From the NCBI RefSeq assembly GCF_013449375.1, contig NZ_JACDRR010000005.1:753715-817714 (forward strand): a stretch of 64,000 nt of DNA, in the 5' to 3' direction. This stretch comes from Pectobacterium sp. CFBP8739 (lineage in GTDB: Bacteria > Pseudomonadota > Gammaproteobacteria > Enterobacterales > Enterobacteriaceae). Shown here piece by piece: positions 18,418 through 28,544 of this stretch. The translations under genes and the position numbers were made by a program. The notes beneath the pieces were generated by a model that saw only the letters and a program-made list of their open reading frames with translations, had not been told where the DNA came from and did not search any database. Position 1 is the first letter of the stretch. Each line of letters begins with the position of its first letter.

Positions 18418-19290
18418 CTACTTCTGCGCCGACCGCAGCGCCGACGGCGTCAGGCCATATTCCTTTTTGAATTGATGACTGAGGTGGCTGGCAGAGCTGA
18501 ACCCGCAGGCCAGCGCGATATCCGTGATCGGCTGCGTACCCTGTCGCACGAGCACTTCAGCGCGGGCCAGCCGCTGTTTCAGGACATACTGATGCGGCGC
18601 TATTCCCACACTCTGGCGAAACATGCGCGCAAAGTGAAACTCGCTAAGCCCCGCTTCCGCCGCCAGCATCTGTAGCGTCAGAGGCTGATCGAGATGTGCA
18701 TCAATCTGCATTTTGCTGCGCCGCAATACCGCTGGCGCCAGCCCGCCGCGCACCGTTGGCAGCTCCCATTGCAATTGGGTGTAACTACGCAGCACCTGAA
18801 TCATCAACAGCGTCGCCGCGCTGCCAAGAACAAGCTGATTCGCCGGGTCATCCCAGCGGTTATTCAGTAGAAACTGTCGATACAGCGAGGTAATCTGTGG
18901 ATCACTGCCAAATATTCGCTCTTCGGTACAGATCGATGCTGGGCTGCGATCCCAGGTTTGCTCCGCCAATGCTCGCAGATGCGTATCGTCAAAATACAGG
19001 TGAACAAAACTGAGGTCGCCACGGATATCCCAGGTCGAGGCGCTCTGTTTCGGCATCAGACAGAAACGATCCGGCCCGCCACCGTTATGCCAGCCATCTG
19101 CCGTTTTATGGTAGCTCTCATAACCATCAGCGATATAAAGGCTAAGTGTATGGTGTTCGGTGTTTTCCATCGTGACACGGTCATAGCGATTAAACCAGGA
19201 GGCCAGCCGCACACCGGACGTCAGCTCAACCGTATCACGTAGCTCGGTTTTATGATGCAACATAGTATCGAACGCTTTATAACGATGCAT
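18418..19290 (-). CDS. AraC-family transcriptional regulator
   Basis: This 290-residue regulator has an N-terminal ligand-sensing region (about 1-185) and two C-terminal helix-turn-helix motifs. The first is in L-T-L-Q-M-L-A-A-E-A-G-L-S-E-F-H-F-A-R-M, the second in I-T-D-I-A-L-A-C-G-F-S-S-A-S-H-L. The ATG at 19290 has GGAGG five bases upstream; a codon four triplets earlier lacks this. It is divergent from an EamA-type exporter gene 115 bases away and is its likely local regulator. The inducer is not evident. Confidence 0.87.
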   Translation of the reverse strand: MHRYKAFDTMLHHKTELRDTVELTSGVRLASWFNRYDRVTMENTEHHTLSLYIADGYESYHKTADGWHNGGGPDRFCLMPKQSASTWDIRGDLSFVHLYFDDTHLRALAEQTWDRSPASICTEERIFGSDPQITSLYRQFLLNNRWDDPANQLVLGSAATLLMIQVLRSYTQLQWELPTVRGGLAPAVLRRSKMQIDAHLDQPLTLQMLAAEAGLSEFHFARMFRQSVGIAPHQYVLKQRLARAEVLVRQGTQPITDIALACGFSSASHLSHQFKKEYGLTPSALRSAQK

Positions 19291-19405
19291 TGCTGCCTCC
19301 ATTTCTCACTTAACCGCAAGATTTTGCTATTCACCGCAAGATGCTGAAAGCTCACGGCAATCATACGCGCCATACTGCCGACATAAACTCATGCGGAGTC
19401 ATTTA

Positions 19406-20305
19406 ATGAATAGCTTACTCTACTTTTCTGTCGTTCTTATCTGGGGCACAACCTGGATCGCCATCAGCCTGCAACAGGGTGACGTCGCCGCCGAAGTGTC
19501 CGTCTTTTGGCGCTTTTTACTGGCATCGGCCATCTTACTGACTTTTCTGGCACTGACACGACGCCTGAGAGCGCTCCCCCTACGCACTCACCTACTGTGT
19601 ATGGTACAAGGGCTGTGCGTATTCGGCGTTAACTTTCTCTGCTTTTACCACGCTATCGCCTGGATTTCGAGCGGCTTAGAATCGATTATTTTCTCGATGG
19701 CGGTGCTGTTTAACGCCTTTAACAGTCGGCTTTTCTTCAAACAACCGCTGACGCGCAACGTGGCCATCGCCACACCACTCGGGCTTATCGGCATCGTCGC
19801 ACTGTTCTGGCACGATCTGACGCAACTCGACGCACAACCTTATCTGCTGTGGGGTGTGGGATTGAGCATCCTGGGCACCTACTGCTTCTCGCTGGGCAAT
19901 ATGATTAGCGCTCAGCACCAGCGACAGGGTCGAGACGTACTGACCACCAACGGTTGGGGCATGGGATATGGGGCACTATGGATGGGGTTATTCAGTCTGA
20001 TTCAGGGATATCACTTCACACCAGAGTACAGTACCGACTATCTGGGGTCACTGCTCTATCTGGCGATCTTTGGGTCGGTGATCGGCTTCGGTGCCTACTT
20101 CAGCCTGATCGGCCGCATCGGTGCCAGTCAGGCGGCGTACACCACGCTGCTCTTTCCGCTGGTGGCGCTGTCTATTTCAACGTTATTTGAAGATTATCAG
20201 TGGCGACCCAACGCGTTTATCGGCTTACTGCTGATTCTGGCAGGCAACGCGGTAATGTTCTACCGCCCACGTCGTCCGGTCGCACTGCCGGCCACGGCAA
20301 AATAA
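19406..20305 (+). CDS. EamA/DMT-family inner-membrane exporter
   Basis: This 299-residue protein has ten hydrophobic segments in two EamA repeats. The first repeat begins with V-V-L-I-W-G-T-T-W-I-A-I-S, the second carries G-A-Y-F-S-L-I-G-R-I-G-A-S-Q-A-A-Y. Such proteins usually export amino acids or other metabolites. GGAG lies seven bases before the ATG at 19406. The divergent AraC-type gene suggests inducible expression. A bidirectional terminator separates it from rhlE. The substrate is unknown. Confidence 0.85.
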   Translation: MNSLLYFSVVLIWGTTWIAISLQQGDVAAEVSVFWRFLLASAILLTFLALTRRLRALPLRTHLLCMVQGLCVFGVNFLCFYHAIAWISSGLESIIFSMAVLFNAFNSRLFFKQPLTRNVAIATPLGLIGIVALFWHDLTQLDAQPYLLWGVGLSILGTYCFSLGNMISAQHQRQGRDVLTTNGWGMGYGALWMGLFSLIQGYHFTPEYSTDYLGSLLYLAIFGSVIGFGAYFSLIGRIGASQAAYTTLLFPLVALSISTLFEDYQWRPNAFIGLLLILAGNAVMFYRPRRPVALPATAK

Positions 20306-20306
20306 C

Positions 20307-20346
20307 GCGATAAAAAAGGGAGCCGTCTGGCTCCCTATCGTTTTTA
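20307..20346. terminator. Bidirectional terminator between the exporter gene and rhlE
   Basis: GGGAGCC (20318-20324) and GGCTCCC (20329-20335) form the stem, with outer CGATA/TATCG pairing and an A tract before and T tract after, so it can act for both convergent genes. Confidence 0.85.
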
Positions 20347-21777
20347 CTTGTCCGCTGGCTTACTGCGGTTTTGCGGACGTGGCGCGCGGCGTTGGCCTTC
20401 GCCATTACCCTTACCGCTATTGCCTTTATTCCCACCCCACGGGCTATCGCTATTACCGCCCGCTTTACGCGGCTGGCGATTGCCATCGGCTGGACGGCGT
20501 TCACTCTGACCTTGACTACGCTCAGACTGCCCACGCGGCGCACCAGACTGCGCACGAGGCGACCCGTTACGTGCCCCACCGCCGCCACGGTTTCCCTGGC
20601 GGCCATTCACAATCGGCTCGGCCTTGATAGACGGATCCGGCTCGTAGCCTTCGATAGCGATACGTGGAATCTCACGCTTCAACAGACGCTCAATGTCACG
20701 CAGCAGTTTGTGCTCATCCACACAGACTAGCGACAGCGCTTCACCCGTTGCTTCCGCACGACCGGTACGGCCAATACGGTGAACATAGTCTTCCGGCACG
20801 TTTGGCAGCTCATAGTTCACCACGTGCGGCAGTTGGTCGATATCCAGACCACGCGCGGCGATATCCGTTGCAACTAGCACGCGAATGCTGCCGTCTTTGA
20901 AATTCGCCAGTGCACGCGTACGCGCCCCCTGACTTTTATTACCGTGGATAGCCGCAGCGGTAATACCGTCTTTTTCCAGCAACTCAGCGAGGTGGTTAGC
21001 GCCGTGTTTAGTCCGGGTAAAGACCAATACCTGCTGCCAGTTATTTTCGCCAATCAGCTGTGATAGCAGTTCACGTTTGCGGCGCTTATCGACAAAATGG
21101 ACGTGCTGCGTAACCAGTTCAGACGGCGTATTGCGACGCACAACTTCAACCGAAGCCGGATTGGTCAGCAGCTTGTTCGCCAGCGCTTTGATCTCATCAG
21201 AGAAGGTCGCGGAGAACAGCAGATTTTGCCGTTTAGCAGGTAGCTTCGCCAGTACGCGACGAATATCGTGAATGAAACCCATGTCCAGCATGCGGTCCGC
21301 TTCATCCAGCACCAAAATTTCAATCTGTGACAGGTCAACGGCGTTCTGGTGTTCCAGATCGAGCAAACGCCCCGGGGTCGCCACCAGAATATCCACACCG
21401 CCGCGCAGTTTCATCATCTGCGGGTTAATACTCACACCACCAAATACGACGAGTGAACGCAGGCGCAGATACTTGCTATACGCCTTCACATTCTCATCAA
21501 TCTGCGCGGCCAGCTCACGGGTTGGCGTCAGAATCAATGCCCGAACCGGACGGCGGCCTTTCCCTTTATTCTGCGCTTCACGGCTGGTCAGCAGTTGCAA
21601 TAACGGCAGCGTAAAGCCCGCCGTTTTACCCGTACCCGTTTGGGCACTGGCCATCAAATCGCGCCCTTCCAGCACGACAGGGATAGCCTGACGCTGAACA
21701 GGGGTAGGATCGCGATAACCCTGCTCGTCAATCGCGCGCAGAATATCGGCACTCAGGCCGAGAGAATCAAATGACAT
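20344..21777 (-). CDS. rhlE: ATP-dependent RNA helicase RhlE
   Basis: This 477-residue DEAD-box helicase acts on ribosome assembly and RNA turnover. It shows the Q motif ([10 protein letters not shown]), [26 protein letters not shown], and in the second domain A-R-G-L-D and H-R-I-G-R-T-G-R. The last 90 residues are a low-complexity RNA-binding tail rich in Gly, Arg, Gln and Ser, typical of RhlE. Its leader carries three 12-base tandem repeats. In E. coli rhlE is divergent from cecR-ybhGFSR; here an iron-uptake operon lies between it and ybhGFSR. Confidence 0.95.
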   Translation of the reverse strand: MSFDSLGLSADILRAIDEQGYRDPTPVQRQAIPVVLEGRDLMASAQTGTGKTAGFTLPLLQLLTSREAQNKGKGRRPVRALILTPTRELAAQIDENVKAYSKYLRLRSLVVFGGVSINPQMMKLRGGVDILVATPGRLLDLEHQNAVDLSQIEILVLDEADRMLDMGFIHDIRRVLAKLPAKRQNLLFSATFSDEIKALANKLLTNPASVEVVRRNTPSELVTQHVHFVDKRRKRELLSQLIGENNWQQVLVFTRTKHGANHLAELLEKDGITAAAIHGNKSQGARTRALANFKDGSIRVLVATDIAARGLDIDQLPHVVNYELPNVPEDYVHRIGRTGRAEATGEALSLVCVDEHKLLRDIERLLKREIPRIAIEGYEPDPSIKAEPIVNGRQGNRGGGGARNGSPRAQSGAPRGQSERSQGQSERRPADGNRQPRKAGGNSDSPWGGNKGNSGKGNGEGQRRAPRPQNRSKPADK

Positions 21778-21867
21778 AAAAAGAACAACTCCAGATCCGC
21801 TCTGACCGGACAGCAGCCGGTGTAGTTTTCAGAGGGTCAGTAAGACGGGTTTGCTGGGCCACTATTT

Positions 21868-21903
21868 ACGTAACAACTCACGTAACACTTCACGTAACAA
21901 CGA
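21868..21903. repeat. Three 12-base tandem repeats upstream of rhlE
   Basis: ACGTAACAACTC, ACGTAACACTTC and ACGTAACAACGA follow one another at 21868-21903, 91-126 bases upstream of the rhlE start. They may lie in its transcript leader or promoter. Confidence 0.75.
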
Positions 21904-22050
21904 CATACGCAACAACCACGGTGAACGAGCACAACTACGGTGCATGACTGCCGAGGATTGTAGCAGAGATTCTGAGCACTAAGGGATTTTTATCTACGAT
22001 GGTGCATTTTTTCGCTATCGGCAGTCCAAATCAGGGGCTCAGTGAGACGA

Positions 22051-22893
22051 TTAGCTGACATCCGCTACCGTTTCACGGCCAAACGGAATACACAGCGGCG
22101 TACCGAAGAACGGATCGTCAATGATGCGGCAGTTCAGGTTAAACACCGTTTTTACCGTGGCTTCCGTGAGAATGTCGCGCGGGTTGCCCTGCGCAAATAC
22201 CGTTCGATTATGGACGGCCACCATGTGATGAGCATAGCGACACGCCAGATTCAAATCATGCAACACCATGACGATGGTTTTCTGCTGCTGAAGGTTCAAC
22301 TCCCGCAACAAATCCAGCACCTCCATCTGATGCGCCAGATCGAGATAGGTCGTCGGTTCATCAAGCAGGACGATGTCGGTATCCTGCGCCAGCGTCATCG
22401 CAATCCAGACGCGCTGGCGCTGCCCGCCGGACAGCGAATCCACCGCGCGATCCTTTAACGCCAGCACACCGGTGCTGCGCAACGCCTGCAGCACTTTTTC
22501 TTCATCCGTGGCCGACCACTGTTTCAACCATGACTGATGCGGGTAGCGCCCCATCTTCACCAATTGATAGACCGTCAGGCCTTCCGGCGCGGTCGGCGTT
22601 TGCGGAAGAATCGCCAGTGACTTCGCCACCTCAACGGTGGATTGCCGATGAATATCCGCCCCGTTAACAATAATCGTCCCGCTCGTGGGCTTCAGCAGGC
22701 GGGCAAACGACTTCAGTAACGTGCTTTTGCCGCAGCCGTTACTGCCCACCAGCACCGAGATTTTCCCGGCTGGCAGCGTAATATCCAGCGCATCAATCAC
22801 GACCTGTTTTTCGTAACTCAGCGTCAGCGACTGGCTGGCAATCGCCTCGCGGTCAGTTGGAGGGATGCGTGTTGGCTGCACATTCTCTGGCAT
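22051..22893 (-). CDS. Ferric siderophore ABC importer ATPase (FecE/FepC/CbrD type)
   Basis: The 280-residue ATPase has Walker A G50-S-N-G-C-G-K-S-T58, signature L-S-G-G-Q at 154-158, Walker B D-I-V-L-L-D-E-P at 173-180 and H-D-L-N-L in the switch. M-G-R-Y-P-H-Q and the family layout place it with FepC/FecE iron-siderophore ATPases. It is last in a five-gene minus-strand operon, 12 bases after the second permease gene. It should power that BtuCD-type importer. The organisation matches achromobactin (cbrABCD) or ferric dicitrate systems; which ligand is used is not decided by sequence. Confidence 0.88.
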   Translation of the reverse strand: MPENVQPTRIPPTDREAIASQSLTLSYEKQVVIDALDITLPAGKISVLVGSNGCGKSTLLKSFARLLKPTSGTIIVNGADIHRQSTVEVAKSLAILPQTPTAPEGLTVYQLVKMGRYPHQSWLKQWSATDEEKVLQALRSTGVLALKDRAVDSLSGGQRQRVWIAMTLAQDTDIVLLDEPTTYLDLAHQMEVLDLLRELNLQQQKTIVMVLHDLNLACRYAHHMVAVHNRTVFAQGNPRDILTEATVKTVFNLNCRIIDDPFFGTPLCIPFGRETVADVS

Positions 22894-22905
22894 AATCTTG
22901 CAATC

Positions 22906-23937
22906 TCAATAACGTTGCCGAAGCAATAAATAGATAAAGAAAGGCGTCCCGAGCACGGAGATAAAAATACCGGCAGGCAAATCCAACGGTAAGAACGCCG
23001 TGCGGCCAATCAAATCGGCCACCATCACCAATAAGCCGCCCGTCAGCGCCGACACCAGCGCCAATCCGGGGAATGAACGGCTCGCCAGCTTTTTCGCAAT
23101 ATGCGGAGCCAGCAGACCGACAAAGGCCATCGCGCCTGCATAGGCAATCGCCGCCCCAGCCAGCGCGACGCTCAGCGTCAGCAGCGCGAGCCGGATGCGT
23201 CCAACAGATTGACCGACACCACAGGCCAGCGCGTCATCCAACTCATGCACGTTAACGTGTCTCGCCAGCCCCACTAAAAACGGTGCACCGAGCAGCAACC
23301 AACCCGCTAACTCAGACACATGCTGCCACTGCGCGCCATAAATACTGCCCGTCAGCCACACGTAGGCCGTCAGCGTGGTGCCTATCGGGCTAAACACCAG
23401 CATCATCGTCACTGCTGCGCCCATAATGGCGGACAGCCCAACGCCAACCAACACCAGACGCAGCGGCGATGCGCCCTGCTTCCAGGCCAGCAGATAAATG
23501 GCGATCGCCGTCAGCCACGCCCCGCTCATTGCCGCCAGCGGCAACCAACGCTGGCTTATCGCCGTCGCCAGGAACGAGAGGAAGAACACCGCCGCCGCCG
23601 ATGCGCCACTGGTAATCCCCAGAATATCCGGCGAAGCCAGCGGATTGCGCACAATGCTTTGCAGAATCAAGCCGGATATCGCCAGTGCTCCGCCCACCAA
23701 CAGCGCCAGCAGCGCGCGCGGTAAACGCAGGTCATTGACGATAAAATGCACGCCGCTGTCTGCCTTGCCCAGCAGCGCCGACGTCACCTGCGCAGGAGAC
23801 ATCGCCACCTCACCCAGCGACAGCGAGAGAAACACGACGGCTAGCAACACCAGCAGGAGCGACAGCGCCACCGCAGAGGTACGGCGATCAATCTGGCGCG
23901 AGACCGCTCCTACGCGCACGGTCAACACCTTACCCAT
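22906..23937 (-). CDS. Ferric siderophore ABC importer permease (FecD/FepG/CbrC type)
   Basis: This 343-residue member of the FecCD family has about ten membrane segments and the conserved [20 protein letters not shown] motif and [11 protein letters not shown] loop. The chosen start at 23937 has GGGGG seven bases upstream and overlaps the previous gene by eight bases; a frame extending to 23979 would be inside that gene without a ribosome site. It pairs with the next-listed permease to form the transmembrane pore. Confidence 0.87.
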   Translation of the reverse strand: MGKVLTVRVGAVSRQIDRRTSAVALSLLLVLLAVVFLSLSLGEVAMSPAQVTSALLGKADSGVHFIVNDLRLPRALLALLVGGALAISGLILQSIVRNPLASPDILGITSGASAAAVFFLSFLATAISQRWLPLAAMSGAWLTAIAIYLLAWKQGASPLRLVLVGVGLSAIMGAAVTMMLVFSPIGTTLTAYVWLTGSIYGAQWQHVSELAGWLLLGAPFLVGLARHVNVHELDDALACGVGQSVGRIRLALLTLSVALAGAAIAYAGAMAFVGLLAPHIAKKLASRSFPGLALVSALTGGLLVMVADLIGRTAFLPLDLPAGIFISVLGTPFFIYLLLRQRY

Positions 23938-24919
23938 GCCGCATCCCCCTTCTCGCCAGATAAATGAAGAAAGGCGCACCCAGCAACGCGGTCATCGCCC
24001 CGACGGGTACTTCCTGCGGCACGATCAGCAGACGCGAGGCGACATCAGCCAGCAGCAGCAGCGTAGCACCGAAAATCGCACAGCCGGGTAGCAGCCAGCG
24101 GTGATCGGTTGACAGCACGCGACGCACAATATGCGGCACAATCAGCCCGACAAAACCGATATTTCCGGCGATTGCCACCGCGCCACCCGCCAGCCCGATC
24201 ACGCACAGCCCAGATAGCGCACGCACCAATGCGGTTCGCTGCCCCAGCCCTTTGGCGATCTCGTCTCCCGCTACCAGAATATTCAGGTGTCGTGCCAGCA
24301 GTAGCGCGAGGAATAGCGCGATAGCAAAGTACGGCAAGAGCGGTAACAGCATCGACAGGCTGCGACCGGACACCGAACCAGCCAGCCAGAATAGCATGCT
24401 GTCCAGCCCGTCCTGGTTGATCACCAGCAGCGCCTGCGTAAACGCAATAAACAGCGCGCTAATGGCGGCACCGGCCAGCACAATGCGTAAATGGCTGGAA
24501 CGCGCATTGCCGAGCGTACCCAGCACGTACACCATGACGCCCGCCACGGCGGCACCCAAATAGGCCGTCCACGCCAGCGCGATCTGCGAGGAAAAGGTAA
24601 ACACCGAAGACAGCAGCACGATGGCAAACATGGCGCCCGCGTTAATACCGAATATCCCCGGCGACGCCAACGGATTACGCGTCAACGCCTGCATTAAGGC
24701 TCCGGCGACGGCGAGGCTGGCACCGACGACGATGGCAATCACCGTTCGTGACAGGCGCGTCGTCAACACCAGTATGTGATCGATCTGCTGCGGATCGTAA
24801 TGGAACAGTGAATTGAACACGTCCCCCAACGAAATGGTGGTTTGCCCCAGCATCAGGCTGGCGACCATACTCAGCAGCAATAATGCGATACCCGCTGCTG
24901 TCACGATGCCTTGTCTCAT
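23930..24919 (-). CDS. Ferric siderophore ABC importer permease (FecC/FepD/CbrB type)
   Basis: This 329-residue FecCD-family protein has about nine or ten membrane segments, with [19 protein letters not shown] and [15 protein letters not shown] characteristic of the family. Its ATG overlaps the stop of the binding-protein gene by four bases and its own end overlaps the next permease by eight, so the genes are translationally coupled. It is the first of the two pore subunits. Confidence 0.88.
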   Translation of the reverse strand: MRQGIVTAAGIALLLLSMVASLMLGQTTISLGDVFNSLFHYDPQQIDHILVLTTRLSRTVIAIVVGASLAVAGALMQALTRNPLASPGIFGINAGAMFAIVLLSSVFTFSSQIALAWTAYLGAAVAGVMVYVLGTLGNARSSHLRIVLAGAAISALFIAFTQALLVINQDGLDSMLFWLAGSVSGRSLSMLLPLLPYFAIALFLALLLARHLNILVAGDEIAKGLGQRTALVRALSGLCVIGLAGGAVAIAGNIGFVGLIVPHIVRRVLSTDHRWLLPGCAIFGATLLLLADVASRLLIVPQEVPVGAMTALLGAPFFIYLARRGMRHG

Positions 24920-25935
24920 CGCGTCTGACTCTCCTCTGCGATATCGCTTTTCTTATCAGCAGACTCTGTCTTGCCAGCAAACTGTTGTTCGATATCATCC
25001 AGCATCTGGTTCGCCCCCACAATACCGCCAGACAGGCTCCAAGCTACGTTATCCACCGGATACACCTGTTGCTGCTGAGACGCATGCAGCCGCTGCCAGA
25101 GCGGGTGAGCCTGCCAGTCGCGATAGTTCTGCGCCACCGCGGGTTTGCCTGAACGGAGCAAAACAAAGAACAGGTCGGCATCCACCACCGGAATGCTCTC
25201 TTTGCTGGTGAGCTTTTGCATCACGCCTGACGTATAGCTTTCCGGCCGCGACCAGACAAAGCCGATTTCCGACAGTACCGATCCGGCAAAACTGGCAGGT
25301 AGATAGGTACGCATGTGATCTTCACGGAATTCGAGAATAGAGACGCTGAGCGGCCAGCGTTCACCGAATCGGGCTTTCAGACGGTCACGCAGCACATCCA
25401 CGCGCTGGTTCCAGTGGGATAAAATCTCGTTCGCTTTTTCTTCTCTGTTCAGCGCCACGCCCATCATCTGTAGCGTGTCCTTAAATTCAGACACCCTGTC
25501 TAGCGCAATCGTCGGTGCAATCTGCGACAGCAGACCGTAGATTTTCTCATGCCGAAACGTAGACGCCACGATGAGATCGGGCTTGAGTAGCGCGATGGTT
25601 TCCAGACTGGGCTGTGTTTCCAGCCCAACCAGCGTTACGCCCTGCAAGGCGGGACGAAGATAGCGATAAATCGGTTTCTCCGTCCACGATTCCACCACGC
25701 CAATCGGTTGGATTCCCAGCGCCACGGCGGAGTCCGTCGCGCCCTGAAACAGCGTCACGATACGCAGCGGCGTCCCGTCCACGGTAGTCACGCCCAGCGC
25801 ATGCCGAATCTGGCGCGGTGACTCCGCCGCCTGCGTCAGCGTCACCAGCAGAAAAGACAACAACACGGCCAGCGTAAAACGCTGGCGTGTTGCTGAATTG
25901 AGAACAGAATTAAATCGGTTACGCTTAGAAATCAA
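24916..25935 (-). CDS. Ferric siderophore periplasmic binding protein (FecB/CbrA type)
   Basis: The 339-residue protein has a basic N-terminus, a hydrophobic core and a cleavage site near A-E-S (about 37), followed by a helical-backbone (TroA-like) binding fold: [20 protein letters not shown] and L-K-P-D-L-I-V-A-S. The only plausible start is a TTG at 25935, which lies inside the receptor gene (11-base overlap); no ATG fits before the signal peptide. It should carry the ferric chelate from the receptor to the permease. Confidence 0.83.
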   Translation of the reverse strand: MISKRNRFNSVLNSATRQRFTLAVLLSFLLVTLTQAAESPRQIRHALGVTTVDGTPLRIVTLFQGATDSAVALGIQPIGVVESWTEKPIYRYLRPALQGVTLVGLETQPSLETIALLKPDLIVASTFRHEKIYGLLSQIAPTIALDRVSEFKDTLQMMGVALNREEKANEILSHWNQRVDVLRDRLKARFGERWPLSVSILEFREDHMRTYLPASFAGSVLSEIGFVWSRPESYTSGVMQKLTSKESIPVVDADLFFVLLRSGKPAVAQNYRDWQAHPLWQRLHASQQQQVYPVDNVAWSLSGGIVGANQMLDDIEQQFAGKTESADKKSDIAEESQTR

Positions 25936-28030
25936 TCGAATAACCCAGCGTTACCGTGCGACCACGGCCGGAGAAATAGCGCGTATCGTTAACAAGCCCC
26001 GCCTGCGAATAGTAGGTGATGTACTGTTTATCCAGCAGGTTCGCCACCGCCACATTGAGGCGGCCATACGGCAGCTTGTACCCCACGGCAGCATCCATCA
26101 GCAGGTAGCCGTCAAACGCCATGCCCGCATCGTCAAAGCTACGACCAAAGGCATAATTCGCCTGCACGAATGAGCTCCATTGATCATTCCAGTTCGCCGA
26201 CCAACTGGTAATCAGACGATCCGGTGCAATATTCAGGCCGTTGAATTTTTTATCCACTTTGCCATCTTTATTGTCGTCATATTTTCCTTCGCTGTGCGCA
26301 TAGGAAGCATTGACTTTATGCTGCTCGTTGATCTGATATCCCGCAGCCACTTCAACACCGCGAATCTGAGTGCGCTGGCGTTCGGACAAAAATACGCCAC
26401 CGCTCTCCGTCACGTTTTCGCCCAGTTTCGATTTGGACTCATAATAGCTGGCTTCAAAATCAAACTTATCCCGCTTAAAACGGAACCCCGTCTCTACGTT
26501 ATCTGTCACAATCGGCTTAAAGCCGTCAAAGTTTTTCAGACTAACACCTGAACGCCTGATGGAACGCAGCGCACGCCCCACATCCGGCATACCAAACCCT
26601 TCCGAGTAGTTGGCAAACAAACTCAGTGAATCCGTTGCCGCATAGACGATGCCCGCGTTATACAGCGTCTCATTAAATTTAGGGCTACCGCCTTGTACCG
26701 TCACGCTATTGTTGGACGCCAGCGTTTGATAGTCACCGACCTGAAGCTTAGCGATCTCGTGGCGCACGCCCGCGTGCAATGTGACGTTATCCAGCAGTTG
26801 ATATTCACCCTGAATAAACGGTGAATAGTTGGTGTACTCCATCTCCGGCACATAGGTACGCTTGGTCAGGTAGAGGTCTTGTTTACCCTTATCGTACAGC
26901 GTATCGAATCCGACGGTGACTTTAAGCGTATCATCCAGCAAGTCGTCTTTAGTCAGCGCCAATTTAGTGCCGTACTTATTGGCTACTGAGCGAGATTGAT
27001 CGTAAAGCGTCCCGCGGGGCGCTATCGCAGGGTCTTGAAACGTGTTCGAGTTCGTTGCGCCGAATAGCGCCTCATAGCGCTGATTAAATACCAGCGCAGA
27101 CAGTTTCATTCCTGCCAGATCGTGGTGTTCATAAGTTAAGCCGGTCGTCCATATGCTGTTATGTGGCGCTTCACCCGGTGGTGTGCCGCGCACTGAGGTA
27201 GTAGGAATACCCTGATTACGAATACCATTCACGCTGAGGTAGTTATTCTCATTTTTAATGTTATAGCGGTTTACACTCAGTTGAATGCGCTGATAGTCAT
27301 CCAGCCAGTACCCAACTTTCGCTAACAGGTCATAAGAACGGGAGTCCATGGTGTCGCCCTGGGTGTTATCCACACCAACAGGCCGATTGTTGCCGTCCAG
27401 ATACAGCCCCTGATTCTCATAACCAATGGAGAACAGGTAGTCGAGATAGTCTTCACGCCCATCGACCCGATAGGTGGTTTTATAGCTGGCGGTTTCGCCG
27501 CGAATCTTTTCTGTCGGGAGCGTGGTTTGCACGTTGACGTGTTGATTAAACGAACCGTTTTCCGGGCGGCGGGTGATGATGTTGATTACCCCACCCGTCG
27601 CCCCCATACCATTGGTGGCGTTCGCGCCGTGAATCACTTCGATGCGTTCCACCATCGAAAAATCGATAGTGTGCATTTCACGCCCGGTCGGACGTAATGG
27701 GTTGGACTGCGGAATGCCGTCGATCATCACCAGAGCGGCACGACCACGGAAGGTTTCACCACTGCCGCTCATTTTCTGACGGCTGGGGGAGAACGAAGGC
27801 AGCAGATTACTCAGAATTTGCGACGAGTCAGAGGTGACCTGCATCTGCTGCTCGATTTGCTCTTTGGTAATCACTGTGACCACCTGCGGCGCTTTCTGCT
27901 GCTGGATGTTCGAGCGTGAGGCAGTAATCACCATCTCATCACCGCTCGTCTCATCCTTTTTGGTCGTATCATCCTGTGCATACGCTGGAGCAATCAGCAC
28001 GCATGGCATCAATGCGAGTAAAGTACGCAT
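25925..28030 (-). CDS. TonB-dependent outer-membrane siderophore receptor
   Basis: This 701-residue receptor has a signal peptide (cleavage after A-Y-A at 18) and a TonB box near E-M-V-I-T-A at 32-37. The plug domain has V-M-I-D-G-I-P-Q and G-A-T-G-G-V-I-N-I-I-T-R-R, and the beta-barrel ends in aromatic Phe (Y-S-I-D-F). The plug resembles hydroxamate/citrate siderophore receptors. The ATG at 28030 is used; a GTG at 28039 with GGGGA upstream would give the same mature protein. It heads the operon with the four ABC genes. A Fur-like box and an intrinsic terminator lie in its leader. No siderophore biosynthesis genes are in the window. Confidence 0.9.
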   Translation of the reverse strand: MRTLLALMPCVLIAPAYAQDDTTKKDETSGDEMVITASRSNIQQQKAPQVVTVITKEQIEQQMQVTSDSSQILSNLLPSFSPSRQKMSGSGETFRGRAALVMIDGIPQSNPLRPTGREMHTIDFSMVERIEVIHGANATNGMGATGGVINIITRRPENGSFNQHVNVQTTLPTEKIRGETASYKTTYRVDGREDYLDYLFSIGYENQGLYLDGNNRPVGVDNTQGDTMDSRSYDLLAKVGYWLDDYQRIQLSVNRYNIKNENNYLSVNGIRNQGIPTTSVRGTPPGEAPHNSIWTTGLTYEHHDLAGMKLSALVFNQRYEALFGATNSNTFQDPAIAPRGTLYDQSRSVANKYGTKLALTKDDLLDDTLKVTVGFDTLYDKGKQDLYLTKRTYVPEMEYTNYSPFIQGEYQLLDNVTLHAGVRHEIAKLQVGDYQTLASNNSVTVQGGSPKFNETLYNAGIVYAATDSLSLFANYSEGFGMPDVGRALRSIRRSGVSLKNFDGFKPIVTDNVETGFRFKRDKFDFEASYYESKSKLGENVTESGGVFLSERQRTQIRGVEVAAGYQINEQHKVNASYAHSEGKYDDNKDGKVDKKFNGLNIAPDRLITSWSANWNDQWSSFVQANYAFGRSFDDAGMAFDGYLLMDAAVGYKLPYGRLNVAVANLLDKQYITYYSQAGLVNDTRYFSGRGRTVTLGYSIDF

Positions 28031-28131
28031 TTGGTTCACTGTCCTTCCCCTTTGATTATGTATCCAACCGTCAATAAACGTCACCGCCTATGGCGAGGTG
28101 CTTACCTGAAAACAAGCTCGTCGTCGCAGAC

Positions 28132-28175
28132 AAAAAAATGCCAAAATGCTTCGTCTCACGCGAAACACTTTGGCA
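28132..28175 (-). terminator. Intrinsic terminator inside the receptor gene leader
   Basis: On the minus strand a 15-base stem (28161-28175 with 28139-28153, 7-base loop) is followed by seven T residues (28138-28132). Two positions that would be mismatches on the plus strand become G-U pairs in the minus-strand RNA, so the structure is built for that strand. It lies between the Fur-type promoter and the receptor start, with no minus-strand gene upstream to terminate. Confidence 0.82.
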
Positions 28176-28253
28176 GTGATGACTGGTCAGGCATTGAAAT
28201 AGAGGGGATATCACCCGCCATAGACATCAATGCAACCAGATCGCTATGTAATT

Positions 28254-28275
28254 GCTAATAACAATTATTATCATT
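28254..28275 (-). promoter_or_regulatory. Fur box overlapping a sigma-70 promoter for the siderophore operon
   Basis: On the minus strand GATAATAATTGTTATTAGC (28272-28254) matches 14 of 19 positions of the Fur consensus. It overlaps a possible -10 TAATAA (28270-28265), spaced 17 bases from TTGTAA (28293-28288). Transcription would begin near 28255, about 220 bases before the receptor start. Confidence 0.75.
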
Positions 28276-28500
28276 CAATGAGATAAATTACAAGCCTTTC
28301 GAATTATTTCTATTTATTTAACAAAATAAAGGTGTTAGGCCAGAAACGGGCAGTAATAGGTGAAGAAACCGGCCGAATGCAATGCATTTTTGTGAACTTG
28401 ATCACTCTATATCACCATAACCCCCCGTAACCCGTCATATGATTAATAGCTTCCAGAAATAAGCGACGAGGCGTCTTCTGAACAGCCTGTGGGATCGCTA

Positions 28501-28544
28501 CCGCTGACAAGCGGACCGCTGACAAGCGGACCGCTGATAAACAA
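28501..28544. repeat. Tandem 15-base palindromic repeats upstream of ybhG
   Basis: CCGCTGACAAGCGGA occurs at 28501-28515 and 28516-28530, with a partial third copy from 28531. Each unit is itself an inverted repeat (CCGCT/AGCGG). They lie 35-78 bases upstream of the ybhG start. Confidence 0.8.

Noticed and set aside
28156..28227. A 23-codon leader peptide in front of the siderophore receptor
   Set aside because: The frame ends in the terminator loop, which is suggestive, but there is no Shine-Dalgarno sequence and no run of regulatory codons.
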